From positions 735-33,858 of the forward strand of contig JADFXH010000014.1 of the NCBI GenBank assembly GCA_015233675.1: a DNA stretch of 33,124 nt. Direction: 5' to 3'. The position numbers and the translations under genes were made by a program. Positions 24,908 through 32,234 of this stretch are shown here, in pieces. Source of the DNA: Candidatus Omnitrophota bacterium (GTDB lineage: Bacteria; Omnitrophota; Gorgyraeia; Zapsychrales; Fredricksoniimonadaceae). Numbering within the stretch: the first letter of the stretch is position 1; each line of letters begins with the position of its first letter. Under the pieces are notes generated by a model, which was not told where the DNA came from, made no database searches, and saw only the letters and a program-made list of their open reading frames with translations.

Positions 24908-25627
24908 TTAAAATATTCCTTCTGAGACGACGATGATGTCGCCTTGGGCTATGTCTGGATCGGCGTCAGCTATGCCGTCCATTACGTCCTTAATACTTAC
25001 CTTAATGACATCATATCCGCTGGCACCTTTCTTGGGCCTTAAAATCTTGACGCGGCTGGCTGATCCAAACTGACTAAAACCACCGGCCATGGATATAGCT
25101 CTAAGAACCGTCATATTTTCTTCCATATTGTAGGCGCCGGGCTTGACTACTTGCCCATAAACAAAAAAGCGACGGCTGTTTGATTCTTCCAATGAAACCG
25201 ATACAACAGGATATTTCATATAACCATTAGCCAAACGTAATTGGATTTCATCTTGAATTTGTGCAACTGTGCGATATCTCACCTTAACGCTGCCAATGTA
25301 AGGAAATACAATCGTTCCATCGGGGGCAACAGTTACTGAGTTATACATTGTTTCCGGTTTAAGGACATGGATATCCAAAACGTCACCAATGCCAATGGTA
25401 TATTCTGTTGGCGCGGCAATGGCTCCAGACGCTAATAATTGCTCCTTTGTAATAGCAAGATCTTCATTGGGCGCGTTAATAACAGAAACAACACGCTGTC
25501 CTGATTGTTTCGACGCACCAACTTGATCAGTATTTCCGCTAATAATTCCTCTGTTTTGCGCGAAGGAAGCCGGCGGCAGCGAGATGATCAACACTGTGAA
25601 AACTGATAAAATTAAAAAGTTTTTCAT
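24908..25627 (-). CDS. Polysaccharide export protein (Wza-like, SLBB domain)
   Basis: I use the ATG at 25627 (239 residues), which has a GGAGGA site 4 bases upstream. The longer open frame to 25699 would translate a palindromic repeat. A signal peptide (1-23, SFAQ) precedes the Poly_export domain: YTIGIGDVLDIHVLKPETMYNSVTVAPDGTIVFPYIGSVKVRYRTV is given here only as landmarks YTIGIGDVLDI, VAPDGTIVFPYIG and RTVAQIQDEIQLRLANGY. An SLBB domain follows (FFVYGQVVKPGAYNMEENMT, AISMAGGF). There is no lipobox cysteine, unlike E. coli Wza. It should form or contribute to the outer-membrane export channel and act with the Wzz-like protein. Confidence 0.92.
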   Translation of the reverse strand: MKNFLILSVFTVLIISLPPASFAQNRGIISGNTDQVGASKQSGQRVVSVINAPNEDLAITKEQLLASGAIAAPTEYTIGIGDVLDIHVLKPETMYNSVTVAPDGTIVFPYIGSVKVRYRTVAQIQDEIQLRLANGYMKYPVVSVSLEESNSRRFFVYGQVVKPGAYNMEENMTVLRAISMAGGFSQFGSASRVKILRPKKGASGYDVIKVSIKDVMDGIADADPDIAQGDIIVVSEGIF

Positions 25628-25653
25628 GATTCCTCCGTTGTTAACATCCCTAG

Positions 25654-25705
25654 CCTCCCCCATCGAGGGGGAGGAATAGCAATATATCCCCCCCATCAAA
25701 AGGGA
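25654..25705. repeat. CCTCCCCC palindrome plus a second partial hairpin
   Basis: A perfect stem CCTCCCCC/GGGGGAGG with loop ATCGA (25654-25674) is identical in its stem to the one at 4892-4912. A second imperfect hairpin (CCCCCC..AAAAGGGAGG) follows at about 25688-25705. They sit between the phosphoglycosyltransferase and Wza-like genes. Confidence 0.7.
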
Positions 25706-25725
25706 GGAAATAAAATAAGGGAAAA

Positions 25726-27144
25726 TTATCTTGCACCTACTCCAAATAAAACCACCGGAATGGTTTTTAGCAGGATTTTAAAATCCAATCCCAAAGACCA
25801 ATTGTCTATATATTCTAAATCCAAATTCATCCATTCATTAAAATCACTGATATTATTTCTACCGCTAATCTGCCATAAACATGTAATCCCCGGACGCATG
25901 CTTAGGCGTCTACGATGCCAATGGTCATATTGCTCAACTTCTTTTGGCAAAGGAGGCCTTGGGCCCACCAAGCTCATTTCACCTTTAAGGACATTCCACA
26001 ACTGGGGCAGTTCATCAAGGCTGGTTTTTCGTAATATCTTGCCGATTTTAGTCACCCGTGGATCATCTTTCAATTTAAAGGCCGGCCCCCTCATTTCATT
26101 AAGGGCCAAAAGTTCCTGTAATTTTGCTTCAGCACCCTCTTCCATGGTCCTGAATTTATAAAGGGAAAACGGCCTTCCCTGTAATCCACATCTTGTCTGA
26201 ATAAAATAGACCGGCCCTTTGGAAGTCATTTTAATGACAAGCGCAATCAACACATAAAATGGGTAAATAATACACAGCGCTATCACTGAGAGAACAATAT
26301 CTGCTAACCTTTTGAAAAGTAATTGCCAAATTTTATCTGAAGCAGATTCAAAAGTAATGACCGGCAGTCCCAATATATTGCTTTCTTTGGCCCTGGTAAA
26401 CTGTAATTCAAAAAGATCAACGGCCAAGCTGACAGCAACACCAACTGTTTCACAATGAAGTATGGCTACTTCAATACTGTCCAATTTGGAACGAGGGACG
26501 ATAAAAAAAACATGGTCAATCGCATTTTCATTTAAAATTTCCGGTATATCGTTGATCTTCCCTATGACTTTACAACCGCATACTTCGCTGTCTATTTCAG
26601 GACCATCTTCATCCACAATACCCAGCACTTGCAGGCCAAATTCACGATTATGCTGGATCTGCCTTATAAAATTCTGCGCCCTTGTGCCTGACCCCACAAT
26701 AAGGATGTTCCTGAAATTAAATCCTTTTCGCCTGAGACTCCGGAATAATAAAATAAAAATTGTCTTCTCGATAACAAGCAAAATGCCCATTATAGAAAAA
26801 ACAAGAACAATCCATGCGCGGCTGATATTTACTAACTTAAACAAATATGTTATGGTTCCAAAAAGCCAAAAGCTTACCGTTATGGCCTTCACAATCGTCC
26901 AAAGCACCTCCCAGATGCTCTTTAAACGAAATGAAGTATACATCCTGAAAAAATACAGAGAACATCCCCAAAATATAAGCAATAATGGGAGGAAAATAAT
27001 ATAGGATTCAAGCGGAGCTAGTCCACCCATCTTTCCATCCATCCTGTCCCTTATAAAATACCCTAAAAAAAAGGCAACAGTTCCCAGGCAAAGGTCTGCG
27101 AGAATCATTAATCGGCGGAAAACTGTGGCGTATTGTTTAAGCAT
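25726..27144 (-). CDS. Polyprenyl-phosphate sugar phosphotransferase (WcaJ/WbaP-like)
   Basis: This 472-residue protein has four N-terminal helices (within about 12-135) and a Rossmann-like CoA-binding-3 domain (ILIVGSGTRAQNFIRQI near 147-163). A membrane-reentrant helix and the bacterial sugar transferase domain from about residue 275 follow, with FKRLADIVLS, GPVYFIQTRCGLQGRPF, LYKFRTM, LRKTSLDELPQLWNVLKGEM, SLVGPRPPLP and RPGITCLWQISGRN. The catalytic Asp-Glu pair lies in TSLDELPQ. This enzyme starts repeat-unit synthesis by moving a sugar-1-phosphate onto undecaprenyl phosphate. It is the second gene of the operon, 17 bases after the outer-membrane barrel gene. The sugar is not predictable. 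Confidence 0.93.
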   Translation of the reverse strand: MLKQYATVFRRLMILADLCLGTVAFFLGYFIRDRMDGKMGGLAPLESYIIFLPLLLIFWGCSLYFFRMYTSFRLKSIWEVLWTIVKAITVSFWLFGTITYLFKLVNISRAWIVLVFSIMGILLVIEKTIFILLFRSLRRKGFNFRNILIVGSGTRAQNFIRQIQHNREFGLQVLGIVDEDGPEIDSEVCGCKVIGKINDIPEILNENAIDHVFFIVPRSKLDSIEVAILHCETVGVAVSLAVDLFELQFTRAKESNILGLPVITFESASDKIWQLLFKRLADIVLSVIALCIIYPFYVLIALVIKMTSKGPVYFIQTRCGLQGRPFSLYKFRTMEEGAEAKLQELLALNEMRGPAFKLKDDPRVTKIGKILRKTSLDELPQLWNVLKGEMSLVGPRPPLPKEVEQYDHWHRRRLSMRPGITCLWQISGRNNISDFNEWMNLDLEYIDNWSLGLDFKILLKTIPVVLFGVGAR

Positions 27145-27161
27145 AAGCTATGTAATTCTTT

Positions 27162-28328
27162 TTAAAATTTTATCGTGACACTAAAATAAACATAATTTTT
27201 CTGATATCCATAATTACTGCTATTGCTAAGAGAATCGCTATAAGTATATCCCACTGCCAAACTTGTCTTAGGGGTTATGGCATAATTTAACTGCGTCTGC
27301 ACTCCGGTAAGATTTTCATGAACGCGCAAATCATTGTAACGGCCTTGGCCATAAAACACACTAATGAATGTGCTCAGCCGTTGGCTGAGTTGTTTATAAA
27401 AATTAAGCGCGGTGCGCCAGGAATTAAATAAATCCTCGGTGTAATTGTCTGTGGTATCCTGTTTTTCGAAAGTCAGGCTGACGCGGTTGTTTGCATCAAC
27501 CTGGTCTGTCAATGCCGCCATGTAGTGCGGTTTAATATAATTTTTACCATTGAAAGAACTTATAAAATCCGGCCCCGCACCAAGATCGGCAAAAAGCTGA
27601 GGTGTAAAATAGTGCCTTGCCCCTGTAAGAAGAGAATTGATGGTCGCACTGGGAGCTTTAGCAAAAATACGCCGGAAATAATCGTATGTTGCGTTAAAAA
27701 TATTAGCCGTATCCCACGCATAGCTGACCTTGGTGCCGGCCTGATGCAAGATCGAATTTACCGGACCGTTTTGAGAGTAATCATTTACGGTGTTAACGTA
27801 ATGCACCTCGCTTGAAACCTGTCCGGTAAAGTTATGCGTGTATGAAAAACCAGCTTGATTATTAAGCGTGCTGTAACGGCCTGTAGAACGGCCAAAAGCA
27901 TCTTCGAAACTGGTAGGCTCATAAGAATGGGTCAGATTTTCCTTTAACTCCAGATGGTCGTACTCAGAGAAATCTTGTTTATAATCAAATTTCAAATCTT
28001 CGGAAGTATTGTCAAAATTACTGTGGTCGACAAAAATCTGCTCAATAACATCTGTTTGAAGGGATAACTGATGAGCCTCTCCTTGCTGTAGGATGGCCAG
28101 CCCTGTTTGAAGATTTGTCACAAAATCTGACAGGCGATTGGTGGTGGCGTAAGAAATATTATCATCGTAAGCCATTTTAATAGAACCTGTTACGTCAACA
28201 TCAAAGGGCTTGGTATAGCAGGCAGGAGCCAAGGAAACAAGCGCAACAGAAAAAAATACCCAAAAAACCTTTGAATGCATATATTTGTAACATCTTCCCA
28301 TAAAATTTTTAATGAAACTCCCTTGCAT
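27162..28328 (-). CDS. Outer-membrane beta-barrel of the exopolysaccharide operon
   Basis: I prefer the ATG at 28328 (388 residues), which follows GGAGGCGGGAG. The frame opens at 28370, but those extra residues are encoded by a palindromic repeat; ATGs at 28301 and 28280 are other options. A signal peptide lies around MHSKVFWVFFSVALVSLAPA. The mature protein begins VDVTGSIKMAYDDNISY, resembling barrels (BBP2-like) often found in exosortase-associated polysaccharide loci. The strands are amphipathic and the protein ends in Phe (NYVYFSVTIKF). It could serve as an outer-membrane export partner, since the Wza-like protein here is short. It is the first gene after the promoter at 28389-28417. Confidence 0.75.
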   Translation of the reverse strand: MQGSFIKNFMGRCYKYMHSKVFWVFFSVALVSLAPACYTKPFDVDVTGSIKMAYDDNISYATTNRLSDFVTNLQTGLAILQQGEAHQLSLQTDVIEQIFVDHSNFDNTSEDLKFDYKQDFSEYDHLELKENLTHSYEPTSFEDAFGRSTGRYSTLNNQAGFSYTHNFTGQVSSEVHYVNTVNDYSQNGPVNSILHQAGTKVSYAWDTANIFNATYDYFRRIFAKAPSATINSLLTGARHYFTPQLFADLGAGPDFISSFNGKNYIKPHYMAALTDQVDANNRVSLTFEKQDTTDNYTEDLFNSWRTALNFYKQLSQRLSTFISVFYGQGRYNDLRVHENLTGVQTQLNYAITPKTSLAVGYTYSDSLSNSSNYGYQKNYVYFSVTIKF

Positions 28329-28366
28329 GTCTGGGCTCCCGCCTCCTGCTGGAAAAGGGAATGACA
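28324..28366. repeat. Third palindromic repeat type (TGTCATTCCC...CCAGACA)
   Basis: On the minus strand the ends are TGTCATTCCC and GGGAGCCCAGACA, with an interior GGAGGC. The pattern resembles the widespread class of intergenic repeats that begin GTCATTCCC. It lies in the leader of the exopolysaccharide operon and contributes the ribosome-binding site of the preferred start. Confidence 0.45.
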
Positions 28367-28388
28367 GCATAAAATCCTAAAAATATAA

Positions 28389-28417
28389 ATTATACCTGAT
28401 AAAATAGGATTTGTCTA
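28389..28417 (-). promoter_or_regulatory. Sigma-70-type promoter of the exopolysaccharide operon
   Basis: On the minus strand: TAGACA (28412-28417), 17 bases, TATAAT (28389-28394). The expected transcript starts near 28382, about 54 bases before the preferred start of the outer-membrane barrel gene. All genes down to 10965 follow in the same direction with gaps under 100 bases. Confidence 0.75.
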
Positions 28418-28526
28418 GCTGAGGAAATCTTCAAGAGGAGATTCTAAATAGTTATAACTTATTATAATTCAATGCTTTTTGAAGTTCTAATTGTACTATT
28501 CAGGGAAGAGACTTACTCCGGTGACA

Positions 28527-28679
28527 TTAATGTTGCATTTGGCGAGCACGTTCCTGTCCGCTCATTTGCTGGCTGGCAGAAGGAATGGCCGCAAAACTGA
28601 TTTGGCTAAAAAATAAAAATACAAAAGAAAGGATTAATATAATTTTGAAGATAAAAGGATGGATTTTAAAATATCGCAT
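28527..28679 (-). CDS. Small exported peptide, unknown
   Basis: The ATG at 28679 gives 50 residues with a GGAAG site nearby; a GTG at 28715 would add 12. A strong hydrophobic signal-like segment (IHPFIFKIILILSFVFLFFSQISFA) leaves only about 20 mature residues, AIPSASQQMSGQERARQMQH. The Gln/Arg-rich tail resembles the linker at the start of some POTRA/TpsB-type transporters, so this may be the 5' remnant of a larger gene. No matching continuation was seen downstream. It could instead be a genuine small envelope peptide. Confidence 0.4.
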   Translation of the reverse strand: MRYFKIHPFIFKIILILSFVFLFFSQISFAAIPSASQQMSGQERARQMQH

Positions 28680-28781
28680 AACTTCCGCAACCGCAGGAAC
28701 TTTCTTCTCAGACACAATTCATTAATAATGCCGGAACAATTTTTTTATTCTACTACTCAGAGTATTTTTATCAGCCTTTTT

Positions 28782-29819
28782 TCAAGAGAGAGATCGATTC
28801 TTGTCCGGTCCCAATAATGGCAACGGGCTTTGAATAGGCGTAATGTTGATGATGACCGGCGTAAAACCTTCAAACCCGCCTTGCATAAGTTCATTTAGCT
28901 GGGCTGGGTCGAATTGGACGTTGACTGTCTTGCCTTTGCGTTTGACGTTGATTTGGTTGAGGTCGATACCGCCGTTTTCGGCTGATGTGGGTTTATCCGT
29001 GATATCAATCCCCCGAGCTTTTAAGGAATTTACGAAACTGTCCAATCCATCCTGCCGAGTCATGCCCTGCATATATTGCTTGTAATTTTCAAATGTAAAT
29101 TCTTCGATCTTCTTCCCCATCAGTTCATTTAGAGTCTCTTTCCATGTCTGATAGTGCATCAGATTCGTCTGGGCCAAAACCCCGTCCATATCAAATATAA
29201 AGCCTGTAAACTTCCCCTCGATCTCCTCGATCCTCACACTGCGGACGTCCCTTGTGACAACATCAGCACCCGCCTCCCTCAAGGCATCCTCGTCATTATC
29301 TCTGGCAAGACCGATTACCATCCCTATACCACCCGCTCGTGCGGATTTTACTCCTTCCGCAGAATCTTCAATAACAACCACTTTTCCGGGAAAATCAATC
29401 CCCATTTTTTTAGCGACCTCGACATAAAACTGCGATGTCTTTTTACTTGGGAAGCCTTTAGCAACGTCCTTACCGTCAACGATCAGAGGGAACATATCAT
29501 AAATACCGAGATTCTTTAATACTTTTTCTGTATTTTTGCTCGATGAACCGATAGCAACATTGATCCCTTTTCTTTTCAACAGTGGAGGCTCAGGTTTTTG
29601 AATTTGTGATCCTACTGCTGCCCCAGTAACGGCACCTACTGCGCCTCCAATTAACATTCCCGCACCAGTGTCATGACTTTGATGACCTATAATGCCTCCA
29701 GCGAGCATCCCAAGAGCACCTCCAGTAGCTGCCCCTTCTCCTGCATTGTTATAAGGATTGCAACCGGAAGCAACGAATATAAAACCCACCAATGTAAATA
29801 AATAAAAGAACTTCTTCAT
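28782..29819 (-). CDS. Chimeric lipoprotein: glycine-zipper domain fused to a permuted HAD/beta-phosphoglucomutase segment
   Basis: This is a 345-residue protein with AAGGAGAG before its ATG. Residues 1-20 form a lipoprotein signal (VASGC, Cys20). Residues 27-72 form a glycine-zipper region (GGALGMLAGGIIG, GAGMLIGGAVGAVTGAAVG) like outer-membrane 17-kDa/SlyB-type lipoproteins. From about 78 it becomes HAD-like in an unusual order. First comes the C-terminal half of a beta-phosphoglucomutase (INVAIGSSSKNT 86-97, IVDGKDVAKGFPSKKT, VVVIEDSAEGVKSARAGG 147-164). Then comes the start of a HAD protein (FTGFIFDMDGVLAQT 204-218, HYQTWKETL). The tail 281-335 (ENGGIDLNQINV, VQFDPAQLNELMQGGFEGFT, PVIINITPIQSPLPLLG) resembles a C-terminal tail I associate with Omnitrophota proteins. 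Whether it folds or is a recombination relic is unknown. Confidence 0.8.
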   Translation of the reverse strand: MKKFFYLFTLVGFIFVASGCNPYNNAGEGAATGGALGMLAGGIIGHQSHDTGAGMLIGGAVGAVTGAAVGSQIQKPEPPLLKRKGINVAIGSSSKNTEKVLKNLGIYDMFPLIVDGKDVAKGFPSKKTSQFYVEVAKKMGIDFPGKVVVIEDSAEGVKSARAGGIGMVIGLARDNDEDALREAGADVVTRDVRSVRIEEIEGKFTGFIFDMDGVLAQTNLMHYQTWKETLNELMGKKIEEFTFENYKQYMQGMTRQDGLDSFVNSLKARGIDITDKPTSAENGGIDLNQINVKRKGKTVNVQFDPAQLNELMQGGFEGFTPVIINITPIQSPLPLLGPDKNRSLS

Positions 29820-29838
29820 CTTAACTCTCCTTATGGTT

Positions 29839-30000
29839 TTACAAATTCTCTGGTAGCTGTAAAAATGATCTCAAAACAAGAATTACTCCCAGCAAGCCTA
29901 CCGATAAAAATACAGCCAAAGAAATTAGCACGGGCTTCTTCATTAGAAGTTTAATAAACCTGTTTTCCAGAAACTTGTTTCCCATATATAACCTTTTCAT
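29839..30000 (-). CDS. Small single-pass membrane protein
   Basis: The ATG at 30000 overlaps the stop of the lipoprotein gene as ATGA and gives 53 residues. A second ATG at 29985 has a better spaced AAAAGG site and gives 48. A basic N-terminus (NKFLENRFIKLLMKKP) precedes one helix (VLISLAVFLSVGLLGVILVL), and a short tail follows. I do not recognise it. The 4-base overlap and the 19-base gap to the next gene argue that it is translated as part of the same operon. Confidence 0.5.
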   Translation of the reverse strand: MKRLYMGNKFLENRFIKLLMKKPVLISLAVFLSVGLLGVILVLRSFLQLPENL

Positions 30001-30371
30001 TTGGTTACTACCGGAGCATAGACAATCAGTTCCCCTCTGAATCTCAATATAGAATCCCGCCAATATCGGATTATTTCTGTCCTGGAATTTATGATGGCAT
30101 CAGCCCCTCTTTTACGAGCAATGCTCCTGGCTTGATTAGTCAGTGTTTCAGGAGTTACGCCATCGCTGGCATATCCTTCAATGGAAACTTTTCCAATCAC
30201 GTAATAAGGATTGGCCACTGGAAGCGTTTGCGTTTCAGGATAAACATTCATAGAAAAATACTGATCTTTAGGCGGGAATCTCTGGTTCGTATAATCGACA
30301 TAGCGGGTACTCGTTGCACACCCTGCCAAAATTAAAGCTACAATGCCCAATAACAATATTTTTATTTTCAT
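29997..30371 (-). CDS. Lipoprotein of unknown function
   Basis: This 124-residue protein has a clear lipoprotein signal (LILAGC, Cys18). The mature part contains KVSIEGYASDGVTPETLTNQARSIARKRGADAIINSRTEI, given here as landmarks GVTPETL and ARKRGADAIIN. The A-R-x-x-GADAII element is shared by several small lipoprotein families (for example DUF4156-like) in which the chain after the signal folds as an alpha/beta domain. The function is unknown. It lies 31 bases after the DUF6515-like gene and overlaps the next small gene. Confidence 0.75.
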   Translation of the reverse strand: MKIKILLLGIVALILAGCATSTRYVDYTNQRFPPKDQYFSMNVYPETQTLPVANPYYVIGKVSIEGYASDGVTPETLTNQARSIARKRGADAIINSRTEIIRYWRDSILRFRGELIVYAPVVTK

Positions 30372-30402
30372 AAAAGCCCTCTATTTACTTTTATTCTCCG
30401 AC

Positions 30403-30945
30403 CTATTTTCCATACATAACTTTTAGCTGTGAAATTTTAGGAAATTCGGAATAAAATTCTCCTTGTGGCCCCACAAAACCTTTCCCTGATTGTTTAAGAA
30501 CTACAGAAGTGTACCCACCTTTGTCATTAGGAATATTAACGGCAAATGAATCTGCCATGTCAACTGTGGCGGGGACTGATACTGTCCCAGCACTCTGAGT
30601 TATTACGGGTTGAGAAACCCCAATTGGCGCTGCCACAGCTTGATAACCATACTGAGTATAAATATAATACGTCCCATTGTTGACATAATAAGTGACACCA
30701 TTGACAACAACTGGCTGGTAACTTGATGATGGAGAAACAACCACATACCTTGGGTAATAAGGGTCGGCGTAATATGGAGCCCCATAATAATACGGATCTC
30801 CATAGTAATATCCATCAACAGGTACAGACAAGTTTAATCCAAACCTAAAATGATCCCCATGATCCCACGCATAAGATGATGTGGGCCGAATAAACAATAG
30901 TCCAACGGCCATGAAAAAAATTGATACCCTCATTATGTTCCACAT
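30403..30945 (-). CDS. DUF6515-like tyrosine-rich secreted protein
   Basis: I place the start at the ATG at 30945 (180 residues), because GGAGGG lies 4 bases upstream; the ATG at 30957 overlaps that site. A signal peptide (about 1-26, SSYA) is followed by a Tyr/Pro/Asp-rich stretch (GYYYGDPYYYGAPYYADPYYP). The motif VVVNGVTYYVNNGTYYIYTQYGYQAV then appears as two halves, VNGVTYYVNNGTYY and YGYQAV, which is the DUF6515 signature. A C-terminal beta domain with GPQGEFYSEFPKISQLKVMYGK ends the protein. The role is unknown. These proteins often sit near envelope or stress genes, as here. Confidence 0.75.
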   Translation of the reverse strand: MWNIMRVSIFFMAVGLLFIRPTSSYAWDHGDHFRFGLNLSVPVDGYYYGDPYYYGAPYYADPYYPRYVVVSPSSSYQPVVVNGVTYYVNNGTYYIYTQYGYQAVAAPIGVSQPVITQSAGTVSVPATVDMADSFAVNIPNDKGGYTSVVLKQSGKGFVGPQGEFYSEFPKISQLKVMYGK

Positions 30946-30989
30946 ATTACCCTCCATAATATAATTAGTTATTACAAGAAATTTACTTA

Positions 30990-31042
30990 GGACTTGGCTC
31001 TTAAATCATCGCAGTATTTTTTATGTCACTAGAGCCAAGCCC
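30990..31042. repeat. Long-arm inverted repeat between the Spy-like and DUF6515-like genes
   Basis: Arms GGACTTGGCTCT (30990-31001) and AGAGCCAAGCCC (31031-31042) pair with one mismatch across a 29-base loop. The adjacent sequence CTATAG-ATG-CTATAG lies at 31042-31056. The stem would sit in the mRNA spacer and could act as a processing or stability hairpin. There is no T-run for a standard terminator. Confidence 0.55.
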
Positions 31043-31064
31043 TATAGATGCTATAGAGGATATT

Positions 31065-31649
31065 TTATTCGTTATCCCCGGTGTTATCCCGATTACTGTG
31101 ATGTTCACCATACCCGCTCTCATGTTGATCGCCCCAATTTCCATGATGATGTCTTTGGCACTTATGACGACTGCAAACCTCTTCTCCTCTATGAGAACGC
31201 CCGGAAAATTTATGACTCTGAAAGTCAAGGTACTTGGCAAATTGCTCTGCATTAAGAATCTTTTTGACCTCAAGATTTGAATTTATACGATTATCCAGTA
31301 CCTGAGCGTGGAGAGCTTCCATCTTAGATTTGAGATCATTGATCTTATTCACATCCGGTGTCGTTTGAAGGAGTTCATTAGTAAGAGCTTCTTTATCAGT
31401 CTTTATTTGTTCAAAAAACGTCTTCTTTGCTGCCTCTTGTTTTTGCCAGATATCCTTCAATTGTTTCTTCTGATCATCAGTTAAATGGAGTTTATGAAAG
31501 AACCTGCCTTTTCCATATTGATCATGGTGCCCCCAGCCATTATCTCCAAAGTTACCGCCATTTCCACTGTCAGCATAAAGAACAGGCGCTGACAGTACCA
31601 GCAAAGCAGCCATTAAAACCCCTGTAATTCTTGTTTTTGTTATTACCAT
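31065..31649 (-). CDS. Spy/CpxP-like periplasmic protein with a His-rich tail
   Basis: The ATG at 31649 follows GGAGGG and gives 194 residues; an upstream start at 31676 would add 9. A signal peptide (about 1-26, VLYA) is followed by LHLTDDQKKQLKDIWQKQ, the LTxxQ-type helix of Spy/CpxP/heavy-metal-resistance proteins. A second conserved helix set lies around EALHAQVLDNR and ILNAEQFAKYL. The C-terminal 45 residues are rich in His, Gly and Asp and include CSRHKC, which suggests metal binding. Such proteins are periplasmic chaperones or metal-stress sensors. It lies 50 bases after an anti-sigma gene, so it is probably a target of the same sigma system. Confidence 0.85.
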   Translation of the reverse strand: MVITKTRITGVLMAALLVLSAPVLYADSGNGGNFGDNGWGHHDQYGKGRFFHKLHLTDDQKKQLKDIWQKQEAAKKTFFEQIKTDKEALTNELLQTTPDVNKINDLKSKMEALHAQVLDNRINSNLEVKKILNAEQFAKYLDFQSHKFSGRSHRGEEVCSRHKCQRHHHGNWGDQHESGYGEHHSNRDNTGDNE

Positions 31650-31699
31650 ATAACCCTCCAGTTTTAACCTAACCAAATATTTTTGGTCGGTACGTTAAA

Positions 31700-32194
31700 T
31701 TATAAGAAGTATTTCTCAATAGGTGTCCGTGAATCATTACTGATATTCATAACTACAGATTCATCTATTAAAGAGCTAAGATATTCCACTTGATCCTGCC
31801 CATTTATTTTTACAACTGGACCACTAAAAAATAATTGACCCGTTGAACTAATCATAAAGACCATTGTTACGATGGTAGCCAGAGCGAAGGCAGGTCTTGG
31901 GATATGCACCGCAGATTTCCATCTTTCCCAAAAACCAGGCACTAAAGCTAGTTTTACCTGCTGCAATTCTTCCACTTCAATAGTCTGTTTTATTCGAGTC
32001 CAAAGGGATTCATCAGGAACAACCCTAGGGACAGAGATAAAAGGATTAATGACCTCCTTCTTAATACTTATTAAAAAATTTTTACAGGTACGGCAATAGA
32101 TGAGATGTTGATCGATAAGGTTCTTTTGCTTATCCTCTATCCGGGCATCGATATAATCAGTCAAAATTGATTCTTGTGCCTTTTTACAATTCAT
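31700..32194 (-). CDS. Zinc-finger anti-sigma factor (ZAS-type), orphan
   Basis: This is a 164-residue membrane protein. The N-terminal cytoplasmic domain has a ZAS motif: His30-x3-Cys34-x2-Cys37 (HLIYCRTC), with Cys3 and an amphipathic helix before it. One membrane helix lies at about 103-121 (FALATIVTMVFMISSTGQLFF), and a short extracytoplasmic tail follows. Such proteins hold an ECF sigma factor at the membrane until envelope stress releases it. No sigma factor gene is next to it: upstream lie a terminator, a truncated protease gene and an insertion element. An RpoE-like promoter directly precedes it. Confidence 0.82.
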   Translation of the reverse strand: MNCKKAQESILTDYIDARIEDKQKNLIDQHLIYCRTCKNFLISIKKEVINPFISVPRVVPDESLWTRIKQTIEVEELQQVKLALVPGFWERWKSAVHIPRPAFALATIVTMVFMISSTGQLFFSGPVVKINGQDQVEYLSSLIDESVVMNISNDSRTPIEKYFL

Positions 32195-32234
32195 TGCTAA
32201 CCGCCTTAACCTTGAGATATGGCCCTTTCATTTA

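Noticed and set aside
25628-25699. Upstream extension of the Wza-like protein
   Set aside because: The extra 24 residues are encoded by a palindromic repeat, while the internal ATG has a strong ribosome-binding site and begins a proper signal peptide.
26462-27004. 180-codon open frame opposite the phosphoglycosyltransferase
   Set aside because: It lies wholly antisense to a conserved gene with clear motifs and has no recognisable domain.
28747-28775. Plus-strand terminator-like TACTC/GAGTA hairpin with a T-run
   Set aside because: No plus-strand gene precedes it, and the stem is only 5 bp.
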